Of a DNA stretch of 64,000 bases, positions 45,845-56,210 are shown piece by piece (the first letter of the stretch is position 1; every line of letters begins with the position of its first letter). The position numbers were made by a program, and so were the translations under genes. Below the pieces are notes generated by a model that made no database searches, was not told the DNA's origin, and was given only the letters and a program-made list of their open reading frames with translations. Source of the stretch: Orobanche coerulescens (lineage: Eukaryota > Streptophyta > Magnoliopsida > Lamiales > Orobanchaceae); contig CM065801.1 in assembly GCA_033398695.1 (NCBI GenBank), positions 48,866,358 to 48,930,357 of the forward strand, in the 5' to 3' direction.

Positions 45845-46549
45845 TGGTTGATAGGACGACGAATGTACGCTTCCTAAAAACTCGGTTTAAAGAAGACCAA
45901 TATAAACCGGCGTACCGATCTTTGAGTAAAGGAGGGGAGACCTAGACTAATGAAGTCCGACCTATGTCCTCAGACAAGAGGATGCCGACCTCAGAGGGCT
46001 CGCCGATATATAACCTCAGATAAGAGTGTGCCGACCTCGGAGGCCTCGCTGACCTATGACCTCAGCTAAAGAGAGTGCCGACCTCGGAGGCCTCGCTGAC
46101 CTACGGACTTGGATAAGAGTGTCCCGACCTAAGTGACCCTTTATAATATGATCCGACCTACCAAGTCATACCCGGAGTCGGGAATCGTCGGGCTCATGAA
46201 GGTTGAACTCTCGGAAAAGTAAATCTCGACTCACCTGACATAATCCCAGAGATTCGGGGACTGGAAGCCCATACTCCTCAATCCCGGATATCCATGGATG
46301 GGAAATCGCATCCTGAATCCTTGGATATCCGGGATCTTCCCTAAAAATCAGGGAAAAATCTTAAAGGATATGCGGCTCTCCCTTCTATAAAAGGAGGAGG
46401 GGGCTTTGCTTCAAAGGCTAAGCATAATTCTGAGATTACAGTATCCTTTAGAGAGAGAGAGAGAAAAAGTAATACTTCATACATTTGGGTTTTCTTAGAT
46501 AAGATTCTGAGATTAACCCGGTTCTTGGTGGCCGATCAGCTCGGTTACA
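45845..46549 (+). repeat. Tat element 3' LTR
   Basis: Starts TGGTTGATAGG after the polypurine tract GGAGTAGGGGGGAC and ends CTCGGTTACA, 705 bp. It contains about three 46-bp repeats (45968-46130) with CGGAGGCCTCGCTGACC, TATAAAA at 46386-46392, and a GA-rich leader. Confidence 0.75.
45968..46392 (+). promoter_or_regulatory. Tat LTR promoter: 46-bp repeats and TATA box
   Basis: Three to four direct repeats with the palindrome GAGGCCTC (46031 and 46087; diverged at 45991), about 300 bp upstream of TATAAAAGGAGGAGG. Confidence 0.55.
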
Positions 46550-47852
46550 TCAATGCTCATTTCAAATTCTCCTTTGATAAGATTTGCAAATTATTGGGAC
46601 AGAGAATCATTAATAACACCAAATACAATATCATCGACATATATTTGACAGATAAGCATATCATTATTAAAAGTTTTGACAAATAGAGTATTATCTACAT
46701 ATCCTCTATTATATCCGCTAGAAATAAAAAAAGTACTTAGCATTCCATATCCTGATCTCGGCGCTTGTTTTAATCTATAAAGAGCTTTATGGAGCTTGTA
46801 CACATAGTCCGGATGATCATAATCTTCAACGCCAGGTGTTTGCTTGATATAGACTTCTTCTTGAATAACTTCATTCAAAAAGGCACTTTTTACATCCATT
46901 TGATGAAATTTGATCTTATTATATGAAGCAAATGCACATAGAAGGTGAATAGCCTCAAGACAAGCAACCGGTGCAAAAGTCTCTTCGTAGTCTAGTCCTT
47001 CCTCTTGGTTGTACCCTTGAGCTACTAGTCTCGATTTGGTTTTGACCATAAGACCGTTATCATCTGTCTCCACTTTATGAACACATTTAGTTCTGATGAT
47101 TGTTTTGTGTCTGGGTGCTGGAACTAATTCCCACACTTTGTTTCTGGGTCACTTTCTTCTTTAGCCTTGAATGCTATTGGTCTCTCTTGTTCCTTAGGCT
47201 GTGATTTAGAGATTTGAGATTTAAGGACAATCTCATAATTAATAAGAGATCCAATAAGAGCACTGAACTCCACGGTGTTCAGATATTTTGACTCCATAAT
47301 AGCCATCACTGTAGCATCCCATTTTCAGGGTAGTGATCATAGAATTTCTTTGCTTTATCACTACTTGAGATAAGTTGCCAAAATAGGCTAGCCCATTTGT
47401 GATAGCAGAGAACAGGACAAGCATGGTAGTGCTGCTTTCATATTCCTTCATTGTGAATAGTTCATAATCATGACGGAGCATATTTATTTTAGTCTCTTTG
47501 ACTTGGCTCGTACCTTCGTGAGTGATTTACAGCATTTTGTAAATTTCTTCGGCCGTCTCATAAGAGGAAATCCTGTTGTGATCTTATGTATTAAGAGCAC
47601 AGTAAAGTAGCTGAGTACATTTACAGTTTAAGTGATCATTTTCTCAGTCGGACTCATCATATTCTTCAAGCTCTTAAGAGAGTCGTCAATTTTCTTTGGA
47701 ATTGTTGGTCCAAGAGCAATGGCCTTCCATATATAGATATCATGAGCCTGAACGAAAATAGACATTTCCTACATCCAAGTCATAAAGTTTGAACCTTCGA
47801 AGAAAAGAGGATGATTTAGAGCATTGCCTTCGAAAGTAGGAATGTAGGCCAT
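46550..47852 (-). pseudogene. Sirevirus-like copia gag joined to RT by deletion
   Basis: ATG at 47852 on the minus strand starts MAYIPTFEGNALNHPLFFEG, a copia gag start, followed by MQEMSIFVQAHDIYIW, a region with stops, YELFTMKEYESSTTM and LNTVEFSALIGSLINYE (UBN2-type gag). At about 47130 this runs directly into WELVPAPRHKTIIRTKCVHK, the start of copia RT. RT continues with LVAQGYNQEEGLDYEETFAP, FHQMDVKSAFLN, LYRLKQAPRS, and IYVDDIVFG (catalytic YVDD). Protease and integrase are deleted. RT wording (EETFAPVACLEAIHLLCAFA) is typical of the SIRE lineage. Cut at 46550 by the Tat LTR. Confidence 0.82.
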
Positions 47853-47899
47853 TTATGTATTTTTTCTCTAGCTGGTGTTAGACCGATGAAAAAATACCG

Positions 47900-48611
47900 C
47901 CCCAATACTAATTTTATAGTTGCTACCACCGCTAGAAGGGGGTTGAATAGTGCGGTGAAGAATACTGAACTTTTTCGTGCAGAAGTAAACATAATCGGAG
48001 TAATTAAAAGAAAATGCGGAAATTCAATGAGACAAGAAATTGCTCAAGAGGTCCGGCTATCCAAAAGACTACGTCCGCTACCTAGCATTATCGACTATGC
48101 CTTTTCTAAAAACGTATGCACTTTATAGTTCAGTACCAACTCTTTATAATAGCACTTTCAGGGTGCCAAATTTCGATTTCTTGATTTTTGGGCTCAAGAT
48201 CAACCACAACTCAAAACACTCTTGCTTTTTCGGGTACAAGACAACCTCAAAATATTATAAGGAGTTTTGTGAGTACAGTTACTTGACTTATAGAATAATC
48301 GCTCAGAGTGATACAAGAATGTATATAAAAGATTGGTCGAATAATTCTTCTTCTATCAGTTACAATACCTGATATTATCGCTCAAAATATATGCTAAGTA
48401 AGCTCAGAATAATCAAATAATAGCAATGTGATTGTAGTGAATTCTTATCCTTCAACTCCACAAGGAACATCTATTTATTGCCTTTAGAAGCCAAGTGACC
48501 GTTAGCATAGTTCTCCTCCTTAACGTATGTTAACCATAGCCTATTGCGTATGTTAAAGGTATAGCGGCCGTAATTCTTGCATTGTAGCGGCCGTAAGATA
48601 AGTCCAGTAAA
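47900..48611 (-). repeat. Probable LTR/leader of the Sirevirus-like copia
   Basis: Lies directly upstream of the copia gag. It contains a TATA-like CAATAAATAG on the minus strand (about 48480-48471), and upstream an array of ACGTATGTTAA, GCGGCCGTAA and variants (48519-48600). The far end was lost where the gag-only element begins at 48612. No clean TG...CA ends or PBS could be fixed, so boundaries are approximate. Confidence 0.45.
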
Positions 48612-51515
48612 TGTAATACCCGCAATTTCGGATTTCGGTGGTTTTCTTTTTTTTCGGCGGGAGCCCATTTTGACGACTCGCTCGTGATCGCTTTGTCATT
48701 CCGAGAGTATTTAATTCTGCACTTTTTGTCATCCGAGTTCGTTTCGGTATCGTTTTGTTGAGTTCCGTGTTCTTAAGCGGTTTTTCTGCACTTGAGTTTG
48801 ATTCTTGCAAATCTCGTCCGAAACTGTTGTTTCAAGTTTCTCGTAAGTTAATTTAATGTTATTATTCATGTTGCAAGCTTTACCTTGGTGTTTCGATCGT
48901 GTATCGTGTATTTCGGACGTTTTGGGCCATTTTCGTAATTTCCCAAAGTTTGGGGTGATTACATTCCGTTGTCGAATTTCGAGCCTTCGGGTGGTCGGAA
49001 TCGTGTGTTCTCTTAGTGCTCGAATTCGTCTTTGCGAGTACTTCATAACCGTATCTTCAATTCGTATTAAGGTTCGGGTTTCGGGGTCGTCTGGGCCGTC
49101 GGAGTTGGCCCTGGCCGAGTCATGGCTGGGCATGTTGAGGCGAGGCCACCCCTGGCCGAGTTATGGCCGTAAGGGCCCGGCAGTTACGGCCGTAAGGCCG
49201 GTTACGTACGTAAGCCTTGGCCGGTTACGTACGTAACACTGCCGGCATTTTTGGGCAGGAGACTCGCCCATGGCCGGTTACGGCCGTAAGCGATGGCCGA
49301 TTACGTACGTAAGGTAGCCGGCAGGCAGCCTATTTAAGGCCCTGTGGACAGGGTTTTCATCATTTTCCTCACTCGTTTTCTTCCATTTCGTGGCTGGAGG
49401 TGTGTTGATAATGGATAGATGTTGTTGGACAATCAACCCATGAAGTCTTGGAGTTCATATCATCAATTATTCACGCTATAACATCCTTGATCGAGCGAAT
49501 CAGGTCAGATTTTCTAGAAATCTAGTTTTGGGGAATTTGGGTATTTTGGTTGATTTCATCCGTTTAATCCGATTTAACTTAGGATTGTGATGTATTGATG
49601 ATTATTTCGATGTATTATATCTTTTCCCTTGTTATTCCTTGGTCGGATCGTATAGATTCATCATTTTGGTCGAGTTCTTGATCGACGCTTTGAAGGTGTC
49701 CGGTAGAATGTCATAGAAGGGTTTTCGAAAATTCTATGATTATCCTTCCTCGTATGATTGTTGATTTATGGATTATATGATGTTAGGGTCGAGTTTCTTG
49801 CGAAGAAACCATGTTGAACCCTTCCGTTCATCGTCGTCTTCCTTTTCAATGGCATCGGGCGTTTCGAAGCTTCCCGGTTGAGCCGTGTCCGTTCGTGGTT
49901 CCGTGCCCGTGGTATCGAGGCAAGTATCTTGCCCATACGTTTCATGTTTCGTTGGCATAATTATTGATAAATGATTTTATGTGAATCCAATGTTTAATGA
50001 ATGTAAATAAAAGGATCGGTATGTTCTCGATAAATGTTATCTTTCAACGATAATTCGTATACTTCGTGAATATGTGTTCTCGGAATATGTGTGTTGGTTT
50101 TGCATGTTGAAAGATAATATGATTACTTCGAGTGAGTTTAATAGACCGTAATCCTTTACCGGGGATTACGTATTGTTATTGTGTACTTGTTCGGTAAGAA
50201 CGTAATGTGTGTGATATTAGTTGTTACTCCTTGAAAGAAGGTTGTGATGTTTAAGTGTTGCTTGGCTTGATGTTCTGCTCATTGTTATGTGATCGTTGGA
50301 AGTGATGTGCCTCTGGGTAGGATTGATGAATCTCCAGGATCCATACTTGTTAGTATGGGTCGGGCGTGACCGTAGGGTTATCCAATCCGGGTATGTCTTA
50401 CGGGGACTCCGAGGTTCGTGGCTTGTTAGCCCGATGCCGAGATAACTTGTGGGGTTATCATCGGGTATGTCTTGCGGGGACTCCGAGGTTCGTGGCTTGT
50501 TAGCACGATGTCGGGATAACTTATGGTTATGATTTGGTTATGAATGTATCTATGCTTGTGGTCACGTAACTATTGTTACGGTGACATGTGATTTGGTATG
50601 GCTTCCTATTGGGTTATTCACTCGGGTATGTTCTGCGGGAGCATCTGAGGTTCGTGGCTTGTTAGCACGGGACGCAAATAATCCTTAGGAATATGTGTTT
50701 GATGATTTGGGTCGTGGACCCTGTGGTTTATGATTTGGGTCGTGGACCCTGTGATTTATGATTTGGGTCATGGACCCTATGTTTCGTGATTTGGGTCTTG
50801 GACCCTGTGTTTTGTGAATTGGATTGTGAACCCGTGTTTTATTATCGGAATTGTATTTTGGGAAAGATGATTTTTGGGCCGCGTCCCCTAGCGTTTTCGA
50901 AAGACTTGAGAATTCTTTAATCCCAAACGTTATTACAAACTCCCGAGATCGTAAAATGTTTTGTAAGATGTATATTGGGTTTATTCCCACCTTTCTCATT
51001 TTGAACAGTTTGATCAAGTGATTTACCTCGGGAAGTATGTTTATGATTTCTAAGTCCTTGGAGTATGATATGTATGGCTTGTTGTCGTATTTTATACTTG
51101 CACTAGCAAAACAGTGGAGTTTTGCTAACCCCCGAGTATTCGGGGGGTGGATGTCTCAGACAAGGCCCGTACTTGCAGTTGTCGGGAGCGAATCATAGGA
51201 TCGACACGAAGGATGATGGAAGACAACGATACTAATCACATGAAGACCATTCGTTGAGTATTTTGGTAGAGTCTCAGTGTTGACTCTCCGTTATGTAGTT
51301 GTTCCGTTTTATGGGTAGTTTGTTGTATTTGGACCCCTGCGTGGGCAAGTATTGTTATCGAGTTGTATGTTTTTATTGAAAGACCAAATCGGTCTACTGA
51401 GTCATTTTAACCTTGAAGGCATTGTTGAGTTGTTCGATGTTGTTACCAGCCTGGTAGATACTTGAGGAAAGGTTCTACAGCGTGTAATATACCTGAGCGG
51501 ATTGGGGGTGTTACA
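48612..51515 (+). repeat. 5' LTR of plus-strand gag-only element
   Basis: TGTAATACCCGCAATTTCGG ... ATTGGGGGTGTTACA, 2904 bp. The start is nearly identical to 54186 onward. The end matches the minus-strand LTR at 34459. It holds duplicated GGGTATGTCTTGCGGGGACT-type blocks (50385-50690) and four GATTTGGGTC(G/A)TGGACCCT repeats (50700-50810). Confidence 0.85.
49135..49337 (+). promoter_or_regulatory. U3 array of TTACGTACGTAA and TTACGGCCGTAA with TATA-like box
   Basis: About seven palindromes of two alternating kinds, differing only in the central dinucleotides (TA or GC), embedded in GGCCGG spacers. They lie directly upstream of TATTTAA at 49331-49337. The 3' LTR copy (54700-54850) keeps the same order. 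Confidence 0.6.
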
Positions 51516-51519
51516 TAAA

Positions 51520-51531
51520 TGGTATCGGAGC
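51520..51531 (+). other. Primer binding site of gag-only element
   Basis: TGGTATCGGAGC four bases after the LTR end; initiator tRNA-Met type. Confidence 0.75.
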
Positions 51532-52827
51532 TTAGGTTGAGGAAACCTAGGCTGTCGGGTTGAGTTGTGCGCTGTTGAGTCTTGTCTTGTCAGATTTGGT
51601 CTGACTGACTGGTGTCGCGACGCGTCGTCTGATTTGTCGGTCGTGATTAGTATCGAAGTGCAACCATCATCTTTGTGCGATTTGTGGATGTAAGTCTCCC
51701 TTATTTGTTATTGTGCCTCGCCTGATGCGAGTTACTTGTATTATTATTCGTTAAGTGATGGAATCCATCTGTGGATTTGATTTCGTGATATGTGGGTATT
51801 CGATTCTCATATTTTATTTATATGAAGAGCGGTGTCGCTGCTAATGTATTTTCGAACGGTATTTTATCCGTTGCGTGAGTTCTTTCAAAACGACTTTCAG
51901 TATTTTGCAAACTGAGTTTTATTTCATAAAATCGATTCCCTAAATCGAGTTTTGGCATTTTGGCCTTGAATGTTTTAGGGAATCGGTTTTATGAGTTTCG
52001 GGCATTCTGGCTTATTGAATTTTTGAAAACCTTGAGTATCTTAGAAAATAAATTTCGAGACGAACATTTTAAAATAAATTATTTTCTCGTGGTACTTTCA
52101 AGGTGCCACAGTATGATTCAAAAATTTTCCAGTCGAGGACCAAAATATTTTGAGACATTTTCAATTATTTAGAAACGCATTTGCTTAGACCCAAGGGTCG
52201 AATATTCTGAAAGTTTGTTTATTTTTTTTTAAAGAAAAGTGTCCTCATTTTTATTAAATGCAAGATGGTTTTTCGAAGTCTCGATAACGATGTTGTACTA
52301 CTTTTTGTAAGGTGATACTCAAGATCAACTAGTGTTTCCAATTTTTTTTTTAAAGGTGGTTTTCATTTTTAAAACCTATCGTTCCTGTGTGCGGTCCGGT
52401 AATATTTATATGATGCTCGCACTTTCATTAGGGTGTTAACCCCCGAGTTATGTTTGAATTGGTGATGCGAGCATTGAGTCGTTCGCCACGCATTTGTTAT
52501 GCTAGCCCTCTGTGAGAGGTGTAATGTGGTATTTAATGTTGTCGCCTCGTAGTGAATTGCGTGTTGTCGCACATGTGTGAGCTGTTAAAGCTTGGGTTTG
52601 TACGTTTGTGTACATGTGTGATTGTTTCATGATGTTTGTAATTATGTGCTGGTTATCGTTCGGACCGTTGAGGTCGCCGAACGATACCGTCGTTGCTGTA
52701 GTGTTTGTGTGTGTATTACTTTACGATGGTAATTGTTGTATATGATATGTGTTATGATTCTTTGTTGTGCTGAGTTGGCATCTCCGCTATGTTGTTTTGC
52801 GACGTTATGCCCCATTGTATCTAGCAT
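51532..52827 (+). other. Leader and lost gag body
   Basis: No coding similarity seen until the zinc knuckles at 52848. In the minus-strand relative this interval would hold the gag capsid, so it is deleted or unrecognisable here. Confidence 0.45.
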
Positions 52828-53010
52828 TTGTATTTTCGGCATGCCGAGCCGAGGTGTTTCAACTGTGATGTGCCGGAGACACACACGTGCAAATTGTCCT
52901 TCTCGTTAGTAACGCATTTCAAGTGCGGACTTGAGGGACACATAATTCAGTTTTGCGAATTGGCTACCGAGACTTTCGGAGTTCGCGCTTCAGCACAGAT
53001 ATCAGGATCG
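52828..53010 (+). pseudogene. Gag C-terminus 1 (zinc knuckles)
   Basis: PRCFNCDVPETHTCKL ... THFKCGLEGHIIQFC followed by ETFGVRASAQ. It matches the two-knuckle end of the gag at 38060-37930 (CYNC...CFEG...GHRAVHC...ERFGVGVES) in order and spacing. The first knuckle keeps C-X2-C but not the H and final C spacing. It is followed by GGGGACGACATTTCTTTTAT and a polypurine-like AAGAGGTCGGA before an LTR start at 53119. Confidence 0.55.
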
Positions 53011-53118
53011 GCTCTGAGAGGCCCATGGGAGATTTTTATGTCGGTTGCTTTTTGTGTTGTTACCTTGTTTCCGTTGTTGTGAGTTGCGGGGACGACATTT
53101 CTTTTATAAGAGGTCGGA

Positions 53119-53360
53119 TGTAATACCCGTACTATTTTTGACTTCTGCAGTTTCTCCTGCTAAATTCTATCAACTTGCACGTGTTCGTCGATACTTTTTG
53201 AACTTGTTTGATGTCTCGGTTGTCATCGTTCGAACTGGTTGTGATCTTGTTTCAGATCGATCTGTTTATCATTTTGACTTTTCCGAGTTCGGTTTGATTC
53301 TTGTGAACCTTGTTCGGAAGTAACATCTTTCACTTTCTACCAGTTCTTTTAATGTCTGGA
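53119..53360 (+). repeat. Internal LTR start fragment
   Basis: TGTAATACCCGTAC..., about 240 bp. It aligns with the first part of the LTR (GAGTTCGGTTTGATTCTTGT, CTTTTAATGT) and then stops. This is the LTR that followed gag end 1. Confidence 0.6.
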
Positions 53361-53395
53361 GTTGAAGTGGGGACTTCGGAGTCATTGTTCGACTG

Positions 53396-53640
53396 TTGTC
53401 ATTTGATCATTGTTGTTCGTTCATTGTTATTCGATCGTTTTTGTTCGGTCGTTGTTGTTCGATCATTGTTATTTGATCATTGTTATTCGATCGTTGTTGT
53501 TCGATCATTGTTATTCGATCGTTGTTGTTCGATCATTGTTATTTGATCGTTGTTGTTCGATCATTGTTGTTCGATCATTGTTGTTCGGTCGTTGTTTCTC
53601 GATCGTTGTTGTTCGATCGGGGTTGTCTGACTATTGTTGC
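53396..53640. repeat. 14-bp satellite (TTGTTGTTCGATCA type)
   Basis: About 17 copies of ATTGTT(G/A)TTCGATC with A/G changes. Overlapping frames reading RSLLFDHCY are repeat artefacts. Confidence 0.9.
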
Positions 53641-53850
53641 CTCATCTCGTACCGCGAAGAATTGTCGTTCACCGTTAGTCAGCTGTTTCGAGTGTGGCTG
53701 GGTGGGTCACCGAGTCGTGCATTGCAAGACGGTAGCTGAGAGATTTGGGGATTGAGGTTGCGTCTCTGCTCCGAAAGGACACAGAAATGCCTAGTGTAGT
53801 TTTTGAGGATTTCGGCGTAGTCCGAATTGTTTGTGGTTGTCCTTGTGGAT
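53640..53850 (+). pseudogene. Gag C-terminus 2
   Basis: SSRTAKNCRSPLVSCFECGW, then VGHRVVHCKTVAERFGD, with a complete C-X2-C-X4-H-X4-C second knuckle, then a stop (TGA) and further homology to the end of the minus-strand gag (GTTGCGTCTCTGCTCCGAAA versus its complement at 37920). Nearly identical to 37861-38040 on the minus strand. Confidence 0.7.
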
Positions 53851-54185
53851 CGTTTGTGTGTTTATTTCTGTTTTCTTGATTGTGCGTGTTTCCTTGTAAT
53901 GGGTGCTTTATGTTTTGTGATTGTTCGGATAATCGACTTGGTTGTATTATCTGTTTGATGACGCTTGTCACTTGTTGGTTTTATTATGTCTCTATCGGTG
54001 GCGTTGTGTTGGTCGTCGTGGAGCGTGTTTTCACACCGTATATTCCTTTGCGTTGTTTGTAACGTTTCGCCGTTGGGCGTTAGTTACGCATTCTTGTGTA
54101 TCTCATTGACATATTCCTGGTGGTATATTGCTTCTCCCTACTTGTTTTAAGTTTCGGGACGAAACTTCTTTTAAGGAGGGTAGAA

Positions 54186-55177
54186 TGTAATACCCGCAAT
54201 TTCGGATTTCGGTGATTTTCTTTTTTTTTCGGTGGGATCCCGTCTTGACGACTCGCTCGTGATCGTTTTGTCATTCCGAGAGTATTTAATTCTGCACTTT
54301 TTGTCATCCGAGTTTGTTTCGTTATCGTTTTGTTGAGTTCTGTGTTCTTAAGCGGTTTTTCCGCACTTGAGTTCGATTCTTGCGAATCTCGTACGAAACT
54401 GTTGTTTCAAGTTTCTCGTAAGTTCATTTAATGTTATTATTCATGTTTCAAGCTTTGGCTTGGTGTTTCGATCGTGTATCGTGTATTTCGGATGTTTTGG
54501 GCCATTTTCGTAATTTCCCAAAGTTTGGGGTGATTACTTTCCGTTGTCGAATTTCGAGCCTTCGGGTGGTCGGAATCGTGTGTTATCTTAGTGCTCGAAT
54601 TCGTCTTTGCGAGTACTTCGTAACCGTATCTTCGTTTCGTATTCAGGTTCGGGTTTTGGAGTCGTCCGGGCCGTACATGTTGGGGCCAGGCCACCCATGG
54701 CCGAGTTACGGCCGTAAGGCCGGTTACGTACGTAAAGCCTTGGCCGGTTACATACGTAACACTGCCGGCATTTTTGGGCAGGAGACTCGGCCATGGCTTG
54801 TTACGGCCGTAAGCCATGGCCGATTACGTACGTAAGGCGGCCGGCAGGCAGCCTATTTAAGGCCCTGCAGACGGGTTTTTCATCATTTTCCTCACTCGTT
54901 TTCTTCCATTCCGCGGCTGGAGGTGTGTTGATCATGGAGAGATGTTGTTGGACAATCAATCCATGAAGTCTTGGAGTTCATATCATCAATCATCCACCCT
55001 ATAACATCCTTTGATCGAGCGAATCAGGTCAGATTTTCTAGAAATCTAGTTTTGGGGAATTTGGGTATTTTGGTTGATTTCGTCCGTTTAATCCGATTTA
55101 ACTTAGGATTGTGATGGATTGATGATTTTTTAGATGTATTATATCTTTTCCCTTGTTATTCCATGGTCGGATTATTT
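54186..55177 (+). repeat. 3' LTR of gag-only element, truncated
   Basis: Preceded by ACGAAACTTCTTTTAAGGAGGGTAGA in overlapping pieces (polypurine tract GGAGGGTAGA). It matches 48612-49655 closely, including the palindrome array. Cut at about 55177 by the LTR of the second Tat-like element. Confidence 0.82.
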
Positions 55178-56078
55178 TGTCGAGATTTATACACCTCAAC
55201 AGGCGATCGGCACAAATACCGGGCGACCGAACCAAAAGTCATAGACCAAGGCAGACTCGCCGATCAAAGGACCCAGAACAGGACCCAGCGCCGAGCGATC
55301 GACTGCCAAGGCGATCGCCTCTCGGCAACTAGCGATCGTCCCAAAATGCCCGATCATGGACGACCGCCTCATGCCACGTGAAGCCAACATCCGCCAAGTC
55401 TGTGAAGGCCGAAACTCGGAATAGAGACCCACGTGAAGATCCGGAAAAGGCGCCGCAGGATAAGGCCCTTTGACCCCAGCCTGTCACCAGCTTCTCACCT
55501 ACCGACAGACCCGCCGAAAGGTCCAACGTGGGACCTCCCGGGACAGCGACAATAGATGCGTGTTGTACTCCCATTGGTTCGCTTAGCTGGCTACCAGCTG
55601 CAGCTGCGGGCTTTAAGGCAACCAGCCCATGTGCTAAAAGACGATCGCCCCTTTATTATAATACAAGTAAGGCGATCGCCCGTCATGATTAAGCCATCCC
55701 AGCTCCTCCTATAAATATAAGGCTTCCTGCACTTGGAAAAGGGTCTGCTTTTTGGCTGCTTTTCTCTTGGCTTTTCTCTCTCAGAACCTCTTAACCAAAA
55801 GATGGTCGGCAGAGACAAGAACCCCCTGCAGTTCAAGAACTCAGCACTCAAGAGCTAGATAACTAGGGTCTTTTACACTCATTGTAATTGTACTCTTACG
55901 TTAATATTTGTACTCCAACGTATTCGTATTAATAACATCTCGCGAGAGCATTCAAGCCCGGGACTAACAACCCCGGCAAATCTTGTGTTATTTACTTTCC
56001 CCACAGATGTGCTCTCGCATTTTGTTTGTTACTCATCCATTCCAGCAATATCATCTCCTGATAATATTTTGGGTAACA
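55178..56078 (+). repeat. 5' LTR of second Tat-like element
   Basis: TGTCGAGATTTATACACC ... TTTTGGGTAACA, about 900 bp. It contains TATAAATA at 55710-55717 and, upstream, GGCGATCGCC at 55310 and 55671 plus several GCGATCG/CGATCGCC variants. Confidence 0.68.
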
Positions 56079-56082
56079 ACAA

Positions 56083-56099
56083 TTGGCGCTAGAGGAAGG
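56083..56099 (+). other. Primer binding site of second Tat-like element
   Basis: TTGGCGCTAGAGGAAGG just after the LTR. It resembles the TGGCGCC-type sites of Tat-clade elements and is unlike the TGGTATC type used by the other elements here. Confidence 0.65.
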
Positions 56100-56210
56100 G
56101 CATCTTAACCTTCATTTTCATTCCGACCGTCTCGAAGAACACTCACTGTTCTCCGGGGCATATACTTGAAGAAACACTCACTGTTCTTCAAAAGAAAAAC
56201 CTTCAGAATC

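Larger units (their letters stand above)
38579..46549 (+). mobile_element. Tat/Retand-like Ty3/gypsy element, 5'-truncated
   Basis: Order: RT, RNase H, second (archaeal-type) RNase H, integrase, 54-bp tandem array, antisense gene, polypurine tract, 3' LTR. The second RNase H between the first and integrase and the long 3' region are hallmarks of the Tat clade. Gag, protease, 5' LTR and the start of RT are missing at the 38578 junction. The 3' LTR end abuts minus-strand copia RT. Confidence 0.82.
48612..55177 (+). mobile_element. Gag-only long-LTR element, tandem/recombined form
   Basis: LTR (48612-51515), PBS, leader, gag end, polypurine tract, LTR start fragment (53119-53360), 14-bp satellite, a second gag end, second polypurine tract and a truncated LTR (54186-55177). 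Two successive gag ends each followed by a polypurine tract and LTR start show a tandem arrangement collapsed by deletion. No RT or integrase. Confidence 0.68.

Noticed and set aside
53310..53755. Frames rich in RSLLFDHCY repeats
   Set aside because: Translation of the 14-bp satellite.
55196..55574. Minus-strand frames in the second Tat-like LTR
   Set aside because: No domain; overlap U3 and promoter; GC-rich DNA gives chance open frames.
55300..55690. GCGATCGC as cyanobacterial HIP1 or bacterial contamination
   Set aside because: It lies in an LTR with PBS and Tat gag of plant type; no bacterial genes nearby.
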